A stretch of DNA of 64,000 nt from positions 868,001-932,000 of the forward strand of contig CAWJCP010000002.1 of the NCBI GenBank assembly GCA_963841445.1, written 5' to 3'. The notes beneath the pieces are model-generated. The model ran no database searches and was not told the DNA's origin. It was given only the letters and a program-made list of their open reading frames with translations. The stretch's first letter is position 1. Each line of letters starts with the position of its first letter. Origin of the DNA: Mayfieldus sp963841445 (lineage in GTDB: Bacteria > Actinomycetota > Thermoleophilia > Solirubrobacterales > 70-9). The position numbers and the translations under genes are program-made. Of this stretch, positions 6,758 to 15,352 are shown piece after piece.

Positions 6758-9106
6758 TCAATACGTCTCGATGATCTCGTAGAGGGTCGTGCGCTGGGCG
6801 GGACGGCGGCCCGCGGCGCGCGCCGCTTCGATCAGCTGCTCGGGCTCGAGGCGCACTCCGTGCTGGGAGCCGGCCATGCGCGAGATGCTCTCCTCCATCA
6901 GCGTGCCGCCGAGGTCGTTGACCCCCCAGCGCAGGCTCTCGGTCGCGGCATCGAGGCCCATCTTCACCCAGCTCGCCTGCAGGTTGGGGATCGTGCGCCC
7001 GAGCGCGAGCCGGAACGCAGCGGTGTGCTTGAGGTTCTCGCTGCGCGAGATCTCCTCGATCCCGTGCGTGCGGCCGAGCAGGGTCTGGTAGGGGATGAAG
7101 CTGAGGGGCACGAACTCGGTGATCCCGCCGGTGCGCTCCTGCAGCGCCCGGACCACGCGCATGTGGCGGGCCAGCTCGCGCGGCTCCTCGATGTGGCCGA
7201 ACATCACCGTCGAGGTCGATCGAAGCCCGGCCCGGTGGGAGGCCTCGATGATCTCGACCCAGCGATCGACCGGCAGCTTGTTCGGGGAGATCCGCTGGCG
7301 GACGCCGTCGTCGAGCACCTCGGCGGCGGTGCCCGGCACGGAGCCCAACCCGCACTCGAGCAGGTACTCGAACACCGACTCCGGCTCGCGGCCGGAGCGC
7401 TCGCACATGTAGTGCACCTCCATCGGCGAGTAGGCGTGCAGGTGGACCTGGGGGGCCACCCGCTTCGCGAGCCGCAGCCAGCGCCCGTACTCCTCGAGCG
7501 TGTAGTCGGGGTGGATGCCGGCCTGCATGCAGATCTCGGTGGCGCCGAACTCGACCGCCTCGTTGACGCGGGCGATGAAGTCCTTCTCGTCGACGTGGTA
7601 GGCGTCGGGCGAGCGCTTGCCCTGGCCGAAGCCGCAGAAGGCGCAGCCGACGATGCAGATGTTGGTGAAGTTGATGTTGCGGTTGACGACGAAGGTCGCC
7701 TGCTCGCCGGCGATCTCGGCGCGCAGCTCATCGGCGGCGCAGCGCATCTCCTCGACCACCTCGGGGCGCGTCTCGGCGAACAGCGCCGTCAGCTCCTGCT
7801 CGGAGAGCTCGGCCCCCTCGCGCCCCTTCGCGATCGCCCGCGGCGCCAAGGCGTCTTCGATGTGCTCGACCCGGCGCCGGCCGGAGCCGCGCCGCGGGAT
7901 GAAGCTCCAGTACTTGAGCTTCACCACGTCGAGCACCCCCTGCTCCATCCACTCCGGCTCCAGGTACTGCGGGTAGGCGCAGAGGCGCTCGCTGAGCGCG
8001 TAGCCCTGCGGCGCGAGCTGCTTGCGAACCTGGTGCGGGCTCGGGAACGCCTGCTCGGGAGAGATGTGGTCGCCGTTGGACGACAGGCCGCCGAGGTCGG
8101 TCGCCCCGGCCTCGACCAGCTCCCCCCAATCGTCGGAGAGGTTCGGCGGCACTTGGATCCCGACCTCGGGCATCAGCCGCCTGCACTCCCCGATCAACCG
8201 CTTCATCTCCTCCAAATTGACTGGGGTGGCCCACTCGGGAAGGGCAGGCGAGTCCTGGTGCGCAGGGGAGCCTTGGTGCACAGGGATGGGTGAATCGGAG
8301 ATGAGTGCGTTTGAGTCCGCGGGGGCGGATGGGTCCGGTGATGCAGCCTGTGGAGCAACCCGATCACTGTTGGTCCCGGCGTGCGGCCCGTGCGACGAGG
8401 CTGCAGAACCGGACTCGTCCGCCCACCGGGATCGGGCGGATTGGTCGGCGATCTCGGCAACCTCCCGCCCGTAGTACCGCGGATGCGGCACGAAGTTCTG
8501 CAGGATGACCTCCTGGATGTGCCCGTGCCGGCGGTTCGACTCGGCCAGGGCCTCGAGCGACGCGACGCGCTCGTCCTCCGTCTCCCCGATCCCGACCAGG
8601 ATCCCGCTCGTGAACGGGATTCGAAGCTCGCCGGCGGCGTCGATCATCTCCAGCCGCGCCGCGGGGTGCTTGGTCGGCGAGCCGGCGTGCACCGTCTCCA
8701 TCAGCCGCTCCGAGACCGACTCCAGCATCAGCCCCTGCGACGCGGTCGCCTCCCGCACCCGCAGCAGGTCCTCGCGGCCGAGCACGCCGATGTTGGTGTG
8801 CGGGAGCAGCCCCCGCTCCAGGGCGCGCTCGCAGGTCCAGACCACGTAGGAGGTGAAGTCGCGGTGGCCCCAGGAGCGCAGGCGCTGGGCGACCTCCTCG
8901 TTTACCTCCGGCCGCTCCCCGGTGAGGACGAGCAGCTCCTTGCTGTTTCGCCGCACCGCCTCGTCGAGGCGCTGCTCGACCTCCTCTGGCGCGTAGAGGT
9001 GGGCGCGGTGGGTCGCGAAGGCGCAGTACTTGCAGTAGCACTGGCAGGTGCGCGAGAGCGAGAGCGTGTAGTTGCGCGAGAAGGTGATCCGGCGCACGGC
9101 GCCCAC
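6758..9106 (-). CDS. fbiC: Bifunctional Fo synthase (7,8-didemethyl-8-hydroxy-5-deazariboflavin synthase)
   Basis: 782 aa, the fused two-domain radical SAM enzyme that makes the F420 chromophore Fo from tyrosine and a flavin precursor. Domain order: CofG-like N-half with C-x3-C-x2-C at C21, C25, C28 (SRTCQCYCKYC), then CofH-like C-half with a second C-x3-C-x2-C at C484, C488, C491 (NICIVGCAFCGFGQGKRSPD). Between them the CofG half carries a Ser/Pro/Ala/His-rich stretch of about 65 residues (about 8240-8445), between QNFVPHPRYYGREVAEIAD and LPEWATPVNLEEM, which looks like an inserted flexible loop. Not in the cofDCE operon but only about 2 kb from it, on the other strand. Confidence 0.95.
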   Translation of the reverse strand: MGAVRRITFSRNYTLSLSRTCQCYCKYCAFATHRAHLYAPEEVEQRLDEAVRRNSKELLVLTGERPEVNEEVAQRLRSWGHRDFTSYVVWTCERALERGLLPHTNIGVLGREDLLRVREATASQGLMLESVSERLMETVHAGSPTKHPAARLEMIDAAGELRIPFTSGILVGIGETEDERVASLEALAESNRRHGHIQEVILQNFVPHPRYYGREVAEIADQSARSRWADESGSAASSHGPHAGTNSDRVAPQAASPDPSAPADSNALISDSPIPVHQGSPAHQDSPALPEWATPVNLEEMKRLIGECRRLMPEVGIQVPPNLSDDWGELVEAGATDLGGLSSNGDHISPEQAFPSPHQVRKQLAPQGYALSERLCAYPQYLEPEWMEQGVLDVVKLKYWSFIPRRGSGRRRVEHIEDALAPRAIAKGREGAELSEQELTALFAETRPEVVEEMRCAADELRAEIAGEQATFVVNRNINFTNICIVGCAFCGFGQGKRSPDAYHVDEKDFIARVNEAVEFGATEICMQAGIHPDYTLEEYGRWLRLAKRVAPQVHLHAYSPMEVHYMCERSGREPESVFEYLLECGLGSVPGTAAEVLDDGVRQRISPNKLPVDRWVEIIEASHRAGLRSTSTVMFGHIEEPRELARHMRVVRALQERTGGITEFVPLSFIPYQTLLGRTHGIEEISRSENLKHTAAFRLALGRTIPNLQASWVKMGLDAATESLRWGVNDLGGTLMEESISRMAGSQHGVRLEPEQLIEAARAAGRRPAQRTTLYEIIETY

Positions 9107-9155
9107 GCTAGCGCACGGCGCCTGCGGCGCTTGGCTCGTGCTTGCTCTGCCCGGT

Positions 9156-9911
9156 CTAGCGCGACTGGCCGGGCGTGGCGCTCGGCTTGCCGGACTGTCC
9201 CGGCGGCGGGGTCTCCCCCTCCTTCGGAGCCTCGATCACGAAGCGGTAGATCAGCGCTCCGATGACCGCCGCCACGAGCGGCCCCAGCAGGTAGGGCCAG
9301 ACGCCGCCCCAGCTGTTGGCGACCAAGGCCGGCCCGAACCAGCGGGCCGGGTTCAGCGAGCCGCCGGTCAGCGGGCCGGTGACCATGACCGCGAAGCCGA
9401 GCGCGGTGCCGATTGCGAACGGCGCCCAGTCCTGCGCCGCCCGGGTCCCGAGCGCGACCGCAAGCACCGCGAGGACCAGGACAAGCGCCCCGATCCCCTC
9501 GACGACGAAGCCGGCGAAGTTGCCGCTGAGCAGGGAGCTCACCGAGGGCGCCCCGTAGTGGCCGGCGCGGCCCTCGTCGAGCAGCAGGCCCTTGGTCAGC
9601 AGCGCCCCGAGGACGCCGCCCGAGAGCTGGGCGAGGATGTAGATGACCGCGTCGAGGGGATCGATCCGCCGCACGGCGGCAACCGCGACGGTCACCGCCG
9701 GGTTGAAGTGGCCGCCGCTGACCCCTCCGAAGACCTGGATCATGATGAAGAGGACGAAGCCGTTGACGAGACCGACGACGGCGAAGTCGGAGCCGAACTG
9801 GGCCTGGTTGCCGGTCGCTATGAACAGGGTGGCGACGGAAGTGATGAAGAAGACCAGAAAGAACGTGCCGATCAGCTCGGCGATGTAGGCGGCTAGTCCT
9901 CGATCCTGCAC
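9156..9911 (-). CDS. MIP-family aquaporin/glycerol channel
   Basis: 251 aa, six hydrophobic segments. Both half-helix signatures are present: GGHFNPAVT in the first half and GGSLNPARW in the second, with the Arg of the selectivity filter. The N-terminus (AAYIAELIGTFFLVFFITSV) is the usual first membrane helix. The C-terminus ends in a short Pro/Gly/Ser tail. Water or small-solute channel in the cytoplasmic membrane; the sequence does not separate water from glycerol channels with certainty. Confidence 0.92.
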   Translation of the reverse strand: MQDRGLAAYIAELIGTFFLVFFITSVATLFIATGNQAQFGSDFAVVGLVNGFVLFIMIQVFGGVSGGHFNPAVTVAVAAVRRIDPLDAVIYILAQLSGGVLGALLTKGLLLDEGRAGHYGAPSVSSLLSGNFAGFVVEGIGALVLVLAVLAVALGTRAAQDWAPFAIGTALGFAVMVTGPLTGGSLNPARWFGPALVANSWGGVWPYLLGPLVAAVIGALIYRFVIEAPKEGETPPPGQSGKPSATPGQSR

Positions 9912-10001
9912 GGTGTCGAACCTCCTCGGTTGACTGCGGCGGCGTCGCCGCCTGACAAGCGTTTTGCGGCCGCTACCGCGGCCTGGAATGACCGCGGCAG
10001 T

Positions 10002-11024
10002 CTAACCAGACAGGCGGCTGGTGGCGTTTGGAACCGCGTCAGCGCGCCTGGCGGGGCCCTTCCCGCCGGTTCCGTGCCGGTGACGGCGGGGTGGCTTGGC
10101 GCGGGTGCACCGGCGCACCCCCCGATCGACCGTCTGCCCGAAGACGTTGACGAACGACCACCAATAGCGCTTCAAGCCCAGCTTCATGAACAGGACGCCG
10201 AAGCTCTGGTTGTAGGCGAACTGGCTGTGCGGCCTTCGCGGTGACATGATCGGGAACAGGAAGTAGCCGCCGGTGCCGACCGTGAACTGGCTGATTCCCT
10301 TGCGGTGATCGACGATCCCGCTTGGACGCTGGGGGGCGAAGCGCTCGTAGAGGTGGTCGTGCCCGTTGAGCACCACGTCAGCGCGGCCGCGGTACAGCGC
10401 CCTCCACAGCGAACGGGTGTCGCCCTGCTCCTCGTAGAGCCCGGATGAGAAGCGTGGTTGGTGCATGTAGGCGAGCACGCAGCGACGCCGGTGCTGGTGC
10501 AGGTCGTTGCGCAGCCAGCGGAGCTGGCGCGAGCTGCCCCGGCAAGAGACGAAGTCGCAGTTGGAGTTCAGCGCCACCAGGTGCCAGGAGCCCAGGTTGT
10601 ACGAGTACCAGCCGCGCCCGCGGGTTCCGGCGGGCCCGGCGGCGGCGCCGATGCCGTTCCAGTAATCCCAGTAGCCCTGGGCCCCGAGCCCGTCGTCGTA
10701 CTCGTGGTTTCCGATCGCGGGGTGGCTGATCGACCGCAAGCGCCCCCAGGTGAGGTCGTAGGAGGTGAGGAAGCTCTGCAGCGAACCGGCCTCGTCGTAC
10801 TGGAGGTCGCCGAGCGGCAGCACCGCGGAAAGCGGGCGCATGACGAGCAGGTTCGAGGTCAGTAGCTCCTGACAGCTGTTGAACGTCCCCCCGCCGCCGT
10901 TGAAGCGCGGGTTGTTGTCGCCGCAGGCGATGTCGCCCGCGGCGCCGATCACCGGCGGCTTCTGCGCCGCGGCGGCGCCGGGGACCGCAAAAAAGAGAAG
11001 CAGCACGAGCAGGCTGCCTCGCAT
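10002..11024 (-). CDS. Secreted metallophosphoesterase (purple-acid-phosphatase-like)
   Basis: 340 aa from the ATG at 11024, giving MRGSLLVLLLFFAVPGAAAA, a clear signal peptide. The open frame extends much further upstream, but that part is antisense to the next gene. Calcineurin-like fold motifs in order: GAAGDIACGDNN, LPLGDLQYDEAG, GNHEYDDG, MHQPRF and NGHDHLYERF, supplying the Asp/His/Asn ligands of a dinuclear metal centre. Likely an extracellular phosphatase; substrate unknown. Basic C-terminal tail (KPPRRHRHGTGGKGPARR). Divergent from the binding-protein gene at 11325. Confidence 0.9.
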   Translation of the reverse strand: MRGSLLVLLLFFAVPGAAAAQKPPVIGAAGDIACGDNNPRFNGGGGTFNSCQELLTSNLLVMRPLSAVLPLGDLQYDEAGSLQSFLTSYDLTWGRLRSISHPAIGNHEYDDGLGAQGYWDYWNGIGAAAGPAGTRGRGWYSYNLGSWHLVALNSNCDFVSCRGSSRQLRWLRNDLHQHRRRCVLAYMHQPRFSSGLYEEQGDTRSLWRALYRGRADVVLNGHDHLYERFAPQRPSGIVDHRKGISQFTVGTGGYFLFPIMSPRRPHSQFAYNQSFGVLFMKLGLKRYWWSFVNVFGQTVDRGVRRCTRAKPPRRHRHGTGGKGPARRADAVPNATSRLSG

Positions 11025-11139
11025 CACGCGCCCCTTTCGCCGCCCGGCCACCCGGATACCGATCCGCCCGCTCATCTTCGAACCACTAACGGATCGCGGG
11101 CAGGCGAGTTGCGCCCCCGCCTCGGTCCTTGGCCCGCCC

Positions 11140-11181
11140 ACTGTGCACTTATGGTTGCCAGAGCGACCAATAATGCACAGT
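11140..11181. promoter_or_regulatory. Imperfect palindrome in divergent intergenic region
   Basis: ACTGTGCACTTATGGTT pairs imperfectly with CGACCAATAATGCACAGT (outer ACTGTGCA/TGCACAGT exact, inner arms with one bulge and one mismatch). It sits between the divergent phosphatase and binding-lipoprotein genes and could be an operator for either. No riboswitch core recognised. Confidence 0.4.
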
Positions 11182-11186
11182 CCGGG

Positions 11187-11300
11187 TGGCGCGGGAAGTG
11201 GCGCGCGGGGGTGGCGCGCGGGTGGCGCGGGAGAGTGGCGCGCGGCCGTGGCGAGGGAATGGCGCGGGCGTGGCGCAGGAGTGGCGCGCGGGCGTGGCGG
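11187..11300. repeat. G-rich degenerate tandem repeats (GTGGCGCGGG-like)
   Basis: About ten irregular copies of a unit like GTGGCGCGCGG fill the gap just upstream of the binding-lipoprotein gene. Spacing varies from 9 to 14 bases. No coding frame is convincing here. Together with the palindrome it accounts for the 300-base gap between 11024 and 11325. Confidence 0.6.
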
Positions 11301-11324
11301 GCGGAAGGTTAAGCTGGCGCCGGC

Positions 11325-12311
11325 ATGAAACGGGTCGTCGCGTCGCTGGCGGCCGTCCTCGCCTCGCTCGCGATCGCGGGCTGCGGCGGTGGCGGTGCTG
11401 AACCGGGCGCTCCTCAGAGAGCGACCCTGGTGCTCGACTTCACCCCCAACGCCGTGCACAGCGGGATCTACGCGGCGCTTGAGCGGGGCCTGTACCGCAA
11501 GCTGGGAGTGCAACTGGACGTCCGCCCTCCCTCCGCCTCCTCCGACGCCCCGAAGCTCCTGCAGGCCGGGCGGGTGGACTTCGCGATCCTCGACATTCAC
11601 GACCTCGGGATCGCTCGCGAGCGCGGGTTGCCGCTGGTCGGCGTCGCGGCGATCGTCCAGCGCCCGCTCGCCGCGCTGATAACCCGCGCCGACGGCCCGA
11701 TCGGCCGGCCCCGCGACCTCCAGGGAAGGCTCGTCGGGGTCACCGGCCTGCCCTCCGACGATGCGGTCGTCGACTCGGAGGTTCGGGCTGACGGCGGCGA
11801 CCCGCAGGCGGTTCGCCGGGTCACGATCGGATTCGACGCCGTCGCCAGCCTCGCTGCGGGCAAGGTCGACGCGGCGACCGGCTTCTGGAACGCCGAGGCC
11901 GTGGCGCTCGAGCGTCGCGGGATCCCGGTTCGCGTCTTCCGCGTCGATCGCTACGGAGCTCCGCCGTACCCCGAGCTGGTCCTCGTCACGACCCGCGAGC
12001 TGCTGCGCCGGGACCCCGCGCTCGTCCGTTCGGTGACCAGCGCGACTGCGCGAGGGTACCGGCTCACCATGCGGCGCCCGACGGTTGCCTTGGACGCGCT
12101 GCTGGCCGCGAATCCCAGCCTCGATCCCGCAGAGCAGCGCGCCGAGCTGCGGCTGCTCCTGCCTGCCTTCGCGCCGCCGGGGCGACTCCGGCCGACCGCC
12201 CTGCGCGGCTGGGCCGGCTGGGACGTTCGGCACGGGATCCTCGCTCGCCGCATCGATCCAAAGGGGGCGTTCGCGGGTCTTCAAATCGTCCCCAGCGGCA
12301 GGCGAGGCTGA
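11325..12311 (+). CDS. ABC-transporter substrate-binding lipoprotein, NMT1/THI5-like
   Basis: 328 aa with a lipoprotein signal (lipobox LAIAGC, Cys20). After a short Gly-rich linker comes LVLDFTPNAVHSGIYAALER, the hallmark of ThiY/THI5-type binding proteins that deliver pyrimidine (HMP) precursors, followed by VDFAILDIHDLGIARERG and GVTGLPSDDAVVDSE. Probably binds a thiamine-pyrimidine precursor or an aromatic compound at the outer membrane face. No permease or ATPase gene is adjacent, so the transporter partner must lie elsewhere. Confidence 0.85.
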   Translation: MKRVVASLAAVLASLAIAGCGGGGAEPGAPQRATLVLDFTPNAVHSGIYAALERGLYRKLGVQLDVRPPSASSDAPKLLQAGRVDFAILDIHDLGIARERGLPLVGVAAIVQRPLAALITRADGPIGRPRDLQGRLVGVTGLPSDDAVVDSEVRADGGDPQAVRRVTIGFDAVASLAAGKVDAATGFWNAEAVALERRGIPVRVFRVDRYGAPPYPELVLVTTRELLRRDPALVRSVTSATARGYRLTMRRPTVALDALLAANPSLDPAEQRAELRLLLPAFAPPGRLRPTALRGWAGWDVRHGILARRIDPKGAFAGLQIVPSGRRG

Positions 12312-12338
12312 ATTCGGGCCGGGGCGACTTGCCCGGGC

Positions 12339-12668
12339 CTATCGCCCCTCGGACAGCAACCGCTCGACCAGCTGCGGCATCTCGCGGGCAAGACGGGAGC
12401 GCGGGACCACGAGGTCGACCCCGGCCGTCTCGGCGGCCTCGCGCAGCTCCGGATCGGTGTGCGGGTAGAAGCCCAGCACCGGGACCCCGTGCCCGGCCAC
12501 CGCGTCCGGGCTGACGCGCTCGACGTCGACGACCAGAAGCTCCGCCGCATCCAGCGGGGCTGCCGACGCCGCGCCCACCAGAGTCACCTCGTGGCCGGCG
12601 GCGCCGAGGGTCTCCTCGATGCGGCTGCCGAGCAGCAGATCCGGGGCGATCGCGACGATCCGCGCCAC
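12339..12668 (-). CDS. Receiver-like (CheY-fold) hypothetical protein
   Basis: 109 aa. Starts MARIVAIAPDLLLGSRIEET, then LLVVDVERVSP, VPVLGFYPHTDPELREAAE and AGVDLVVPRSRLA, the alternating strand/helix order of a receiver domain. The acidic pair near the N-terminus and the usual conserved Lys are not evident, so phosphorylation is doubtful. No output domain. Convergent with the binding-lipoprotein gene and downstream of another small hypothetical gene. Confidence 0.6.
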   Translation of the reverse strand: MARIVAIAPDLLLGSRIEETLGAAGHEVTLVGAASAAPLDAAELLVVDVERVSPDAVAGHGVPVLGFYPHTDPELREAAETAGVDLVVPRSRLAREMPQLVERLLSEGR

Positions 12669-12731
12669 TGCGCTACCGACCCAGGCGCTCGCGCTCGGCC
12701 CTGCGGAATGATCTCCTGGAGAGCCTCACGC

Positions 12732-13094
12732 TCACAGGCTGCGCCGCTGGCGAAACTCCTCGCGGACGCTCTCCGGGCGACCCCACATCTGCACGACCTC
12801 CGCGCGGCCCTCGCGGACCTCGCGCAGGGCCATCTCCCCCGCGATCGCCTCGGCGTCGAGCTTCGCGAGCGCGCCCTTGACGGTCTCCGCTGCCGCCGCA
12901 TGGCCGAAGCTGTGCGCGATCAGCAGCCGCCAGTGCCAGTCCGCCTTCGAGTAGGGCTGCGCGTTGACGACGCTGAGCAGCACCGCGGCGTCCACGTAGC
13001 GGCTCTCATCGGAAATCCTCAGGTCGAGCTCGAGGTCGGTCCAGTCCGGCGGCAGCGAGTCGAGCAGCTCTTGGAAATCGTCGGCGAGGGCCAT
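12732..13094 (-). CDS. Conserved-looking hypothetical protein
   Basis: 120 aa, acidic and soluble (MALADDFQELLDSLPPDW, later HWRLLIAHSFGHAAAAETVKG). No domain recognised. Codon use and composition match neighbouring genes, and no better frame overlaps. On the same strand as the receiver-like gene 63 bases downstream. No function assigned. Confidence 0.6.
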   Translation of the reverse strand: MALADDFQELLDSLPPDWTDLELDLRISDESRYVDAAVLLSVVNAQPYSKADWHWRLLIAHSFGHAAAAETVKGALAKLDAEAIAGEMALREVREGRAEVVQMWGRPESVREEFRQRRSL

Positions 13095-13148
13095 TGGTAA
13101 AGCCTAGCTCCGCCGACTTCGAGTCGCCGACTTCGAGTCGCTGATGCA

Positions 13149-13243
13149 TTTCTGCCCCTCCAGGGGGTCAGAAGTATCAGCCGGTCGGGGTATCAGCCGG
13201 TCGAGGTATCAGCCGGTCGGGGTTCAGCCGGTCGGGGTTCAGC
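13149..13243. repeat. Hairpin and tandem repeats at the 3' end of mntH
   Basis: Five copies of a unit like (T)ATCAGCCGGTCGGGG or TTCAGCCGGTCGGGG cover 13174-13243, and the first on the mntH strand contains the mntH stop codon. Just beyond lies a hairpin (13149-13172; stem TTCTG/CAGAA plus CCCC/GGGG), probably the terminator. A 14-base duplication GCCGACTTCGAGTC is also visible near 13112-13140. Confidence 0.55.
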
Positions 13244-14552
13244 CGAAAAACACCTGCTGGATCAAAAAGACGTTGAGCGCGATGATCATCGCCGCCAAGA
13301 TCCCGGCGAAGATCGAGAGCCACCTCGGGTTCGCCATCGGCCCCATGACATCTCGCCGCGAGCAGAGCAGCAGCAGCGGCACGAGCGCGAACGGGATCCC
13401 GAACGACAGCACGACCTGGCTTCCCACCAGCGCATCGGTGGGATTGAGGCCGACCGCGAGGACCAGCAGCGCCGGCGCCAGGGTGACGGCGCGGCGGATG
13501 AAGATCGGGATCCGTCGCTGGATGAACCCCTGCATCACGACCTGCCCGGCCATCGTCCCGACCGACGAGGAGGCGAAGCCGGAGGCGAGCAGCGCGATCC
13601 CGAAGAACATCGCGGCGTGCGGAGACACGAGATTCTCGAACCCCGCATAGGCGCCCTCGATGGTGTCGATGCCGGCGAGACCGCTGGTGTGAAACAGCGC
13701 CGCGGCGACGATCATCATCGAGAGGTTGACGACGCCGGCGAGCGACATCGCGATAACCACGTCGATCTTCTCGAAGCGCAGGATCCGCCTCTTCTCGGCG
13801 TCGTCGCGGCCGACGATCCGCTTCTGGGTCAGCGCCGAGTGCAGGTAGATGACGTGAGGCATCACCGTCGCCCCGATGATCCCGGTCGCCAGCAGCACGC
13901 TCTCGGTGCCGCCGAAGCCGGGGACGAGCATGCCCCTGGCCACCTCACCTCCGTTCGGCTTCGCGTAGAAGAGCTCCGCCACGAAAGAGAGGACGACCAC
14001 GCCGACCAGCACCGAGATCCCGGCCTCCAGCCGCCGGTAGCCCATCTGCTGCAGGCCGAGGATCGCGAAGGCCCCCGCTCCCGCGATCAGGCCGGCCGGG
14101 AAGAGGGGGATGCCGAAGAGGAGGTTGAGGCCGAGAGCCGCGCCGACCACCTCGGCGATGTCGGTCGCCATCGCGACGATCTCGGCCTGGACCCAGAGCC
14201 CGATCGCGGCCGGGCGGGGAAAGATCTCCCGGCATGCCTCGGCGAGGTTCTTGCCGGTTGCGATACCGAGCTTCGCCGACTGCGTCTGCACGACCATCGC
14301 GATCAAATTGGCGGCGAGGACGACCCAGAGCAGCAGGTAGCCGTACTTCGAGCCGCCGGCGATGTTGGTCGCGAAGTTCCCCGGGTCGATGTAGGCGACG
14401 GCGGCGACGAAGGCGGGGCCGAGGAACGGCCAGACCCGGGACAGGCCGCGGGCGCGACCTTCCAGCGAGCGGCGCGCCGCTACGGCGACCGCCGCCTCGC
14501 CCGGAAGAACGTCCTCGACCGTCGCCTCGGGGCTCGGGGGTGGCGGCTTCAT
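13239..14552 (-). CDS. mntH: Nramp-family Mn2+/Fe2+ transporter
   Basis: 437 aa with eleven or so hydrophobic helices. Metal-site motifs are intact: DPGNFATNI in the first helix and MPHVIYLHSAL in the sixth. Imports Mn(II) or Fe(II) with protons. Its ATG overlaps the stop of the DtxR-family regulator (ATGA at 14549-14552), and the pair lies behind a DtxR-type box, so metal-dependent repression is expected. The N-terminal 30 residues are a Pro/Glu-rich cytosolic extension. Confidence 0.94.
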   Translation of the reverse strand: MKPPPPSPEATVEDVLPGEAAVAVAARRSLEGRARGLSRVWPFLGPAFVAAVAYIDPGNFATNIAGGSKYGYLLLWVVLAANLIAMVVQTQSAKLGIATGKNLAEACREIFPRPAAIGLWVQAEIVAMATDIAEVVGAALGLNLLFGIPLFPAGLIAGAGAFAILGLQQMGYRRLEAGISVLVGVVVLSFVAELFYAKPNGGEVARGMLVPGFGGTESVLLATGIIGATVMPHVIYLHSALTQKRIVGRDDAEKRRILRFEKIDVVIAMSLAGVVNLSMMIVAAALFHTSGLAGIDTIEGAYAGFENLVSPHAAMFFGIALLASGFASSSVGTMAGQVVMQGFIQRRIPIFIRRAVTLAPALLVLAVGLNPTDALVGSQVVLSFGIPFALVPLLLLCSRRDVMGPMANPRWLSIFAGILAAMIIALNVFLIQQVFFG

Positions 14553-15259
14553 CGGGCCGCCCCCTTCGCCGAGACCCGCATCCGGCGCACCAGCTCGCCG
14601 CCGAGGGCATGCTCGTTGCCGTCGACCTCCACGTAGAGCGGGCCGCCGAATGGCTGCCGGCCCTTGACCAGCAGCCGCGAGCCGGGCTTGATCCCGCGTT
14701 CGGCGAGATAGCGGAGCATCTGCGAGTCGAGGTCGGAGACGCGGGTGAAGATCGCCGCCTCACCGGCGTCCAAAGTCTCGAGCGGGCGCCCCTCCTCCTC
14801 GGTCTGGAACTCGAGGTCGGCGCCGGGGATCGGGTCTCCGTGCGGATCGTGGCTTCGGTCGCCCAGCTTCGCGGAGATCAGCCGCTCGAGCTCCTCGGAG
14901 ATGTAGTGCTCGAGCACCTCGGCTTCTTCGTGCACGCGATCCCAGGGCATCTCGAGGAACTCGCTCAGGTAGGACTCGAGCAGGCGATGATGGCGGATCA
15001 CCTCCAGCGCCACCCGTTCGCCGGCGGGCGTCAGGCTCACCCCGTGGTAGGGCTCGTGGTCGACGAGGCCCATGCCGTCGAGGCGCTTCAGCATCGCGGT
15101 GGCGGTCGCCGGGGCGACGCCCAGCCGCGAGGCCAGCTCGCTGGTCCCCACCGGCGCCCCCGAGCGCTGTGAGAGCGAGTAGATCGCCTTCGTGTAGTCC
15201 TCGATCGCCTCCGAGGTCGGGGTTGGCTTCTCGTGTCGCGCGTGCGTGCTCGGGGTCAT
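14549..15259 (-). CDS. DtxR-family metal-dependent repressor
   Basis: 236 aa. Winged-helix DNA-binding domain first (SEAIEDYTKAIYSLSQRSGA, then GVAPATATAMLKRLDGMGLV), a dimerisation/metal-binding part with GERVALEVIRHHRLLESYLS and WDRVHEEAEVLEHYIS, and a C-terminal SH3/FeoA-like domain (about residues 165-236). It is the IdeR/MntR group; whether it senses Fe or Mn cannot be told from sequence alone, but coupling to mntH favours Mn. First gene of the operon with mntH. Confidence 0.92.
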   Translation of the reverse strand: MTPSTHARHEKPTPTSEAIEDYTKAIYSLSQRSGAPVGTSELASRLGVAPATATAMLKRLDGMGLVDHEPYHGVSLTPAGERVALEVIRHHRLLESYLSEFLEMPWDRVHEEAEVLEHYISEELERLISAKLGDRSHDPHGDPIPGADLEFQTEEEGRPLETLDAGEAAIFTRVSDLDSQMLRYLAERGIKPGSRLLVKGRQPFGGPLYVEVDGNEHALGGELVRRMRVSAKGAAR

Positions 15260-15321
15260 CGGCTCTTCACCGGTTCAGCGCTTGCCTGGCTCACCGTGTT
15301 GTTGTCGGGCGAAATTCAGAT

Positions 15322-15340
15322 TTAGATTAGCCTAAAGATA
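15322..15340. promoter_or_regulatory. DtxR/IdeR-type operator
   Basis: TTAGATTAGCCTAAAGATA matches the left half and centre of the DtxR/IdeR consensus (TTAGGTTAGSCTAACCTAA); its core TTTAG...CTAAA is symmetrical. It lies 63 bases upstream of the dtxR-like start and between the divergent genes dtxR-mntH and ygfZ, so autoregulation is likely. Confidence 0.65.
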
Positions 15341-15352
15341 CGATGGTCGACA

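Noticed and set aside
6596..8293. 565-codon plus-strand frame
   Set aside because: Antisense to fbiC, which has clear radical-SAM motifs.
10002..12284. 760-codon minus-strand frame
   Set aside because: Only the part from 11024 down is the metallophosphatase; the upstream part is antisense to the binding-lipoprotein gene and has shadow composition.
13617..15172. Plus-strand frames across mntH and dtxR
   Set aside because: Asp/Arg/Gly-rich shadows of two confidently identified genes.
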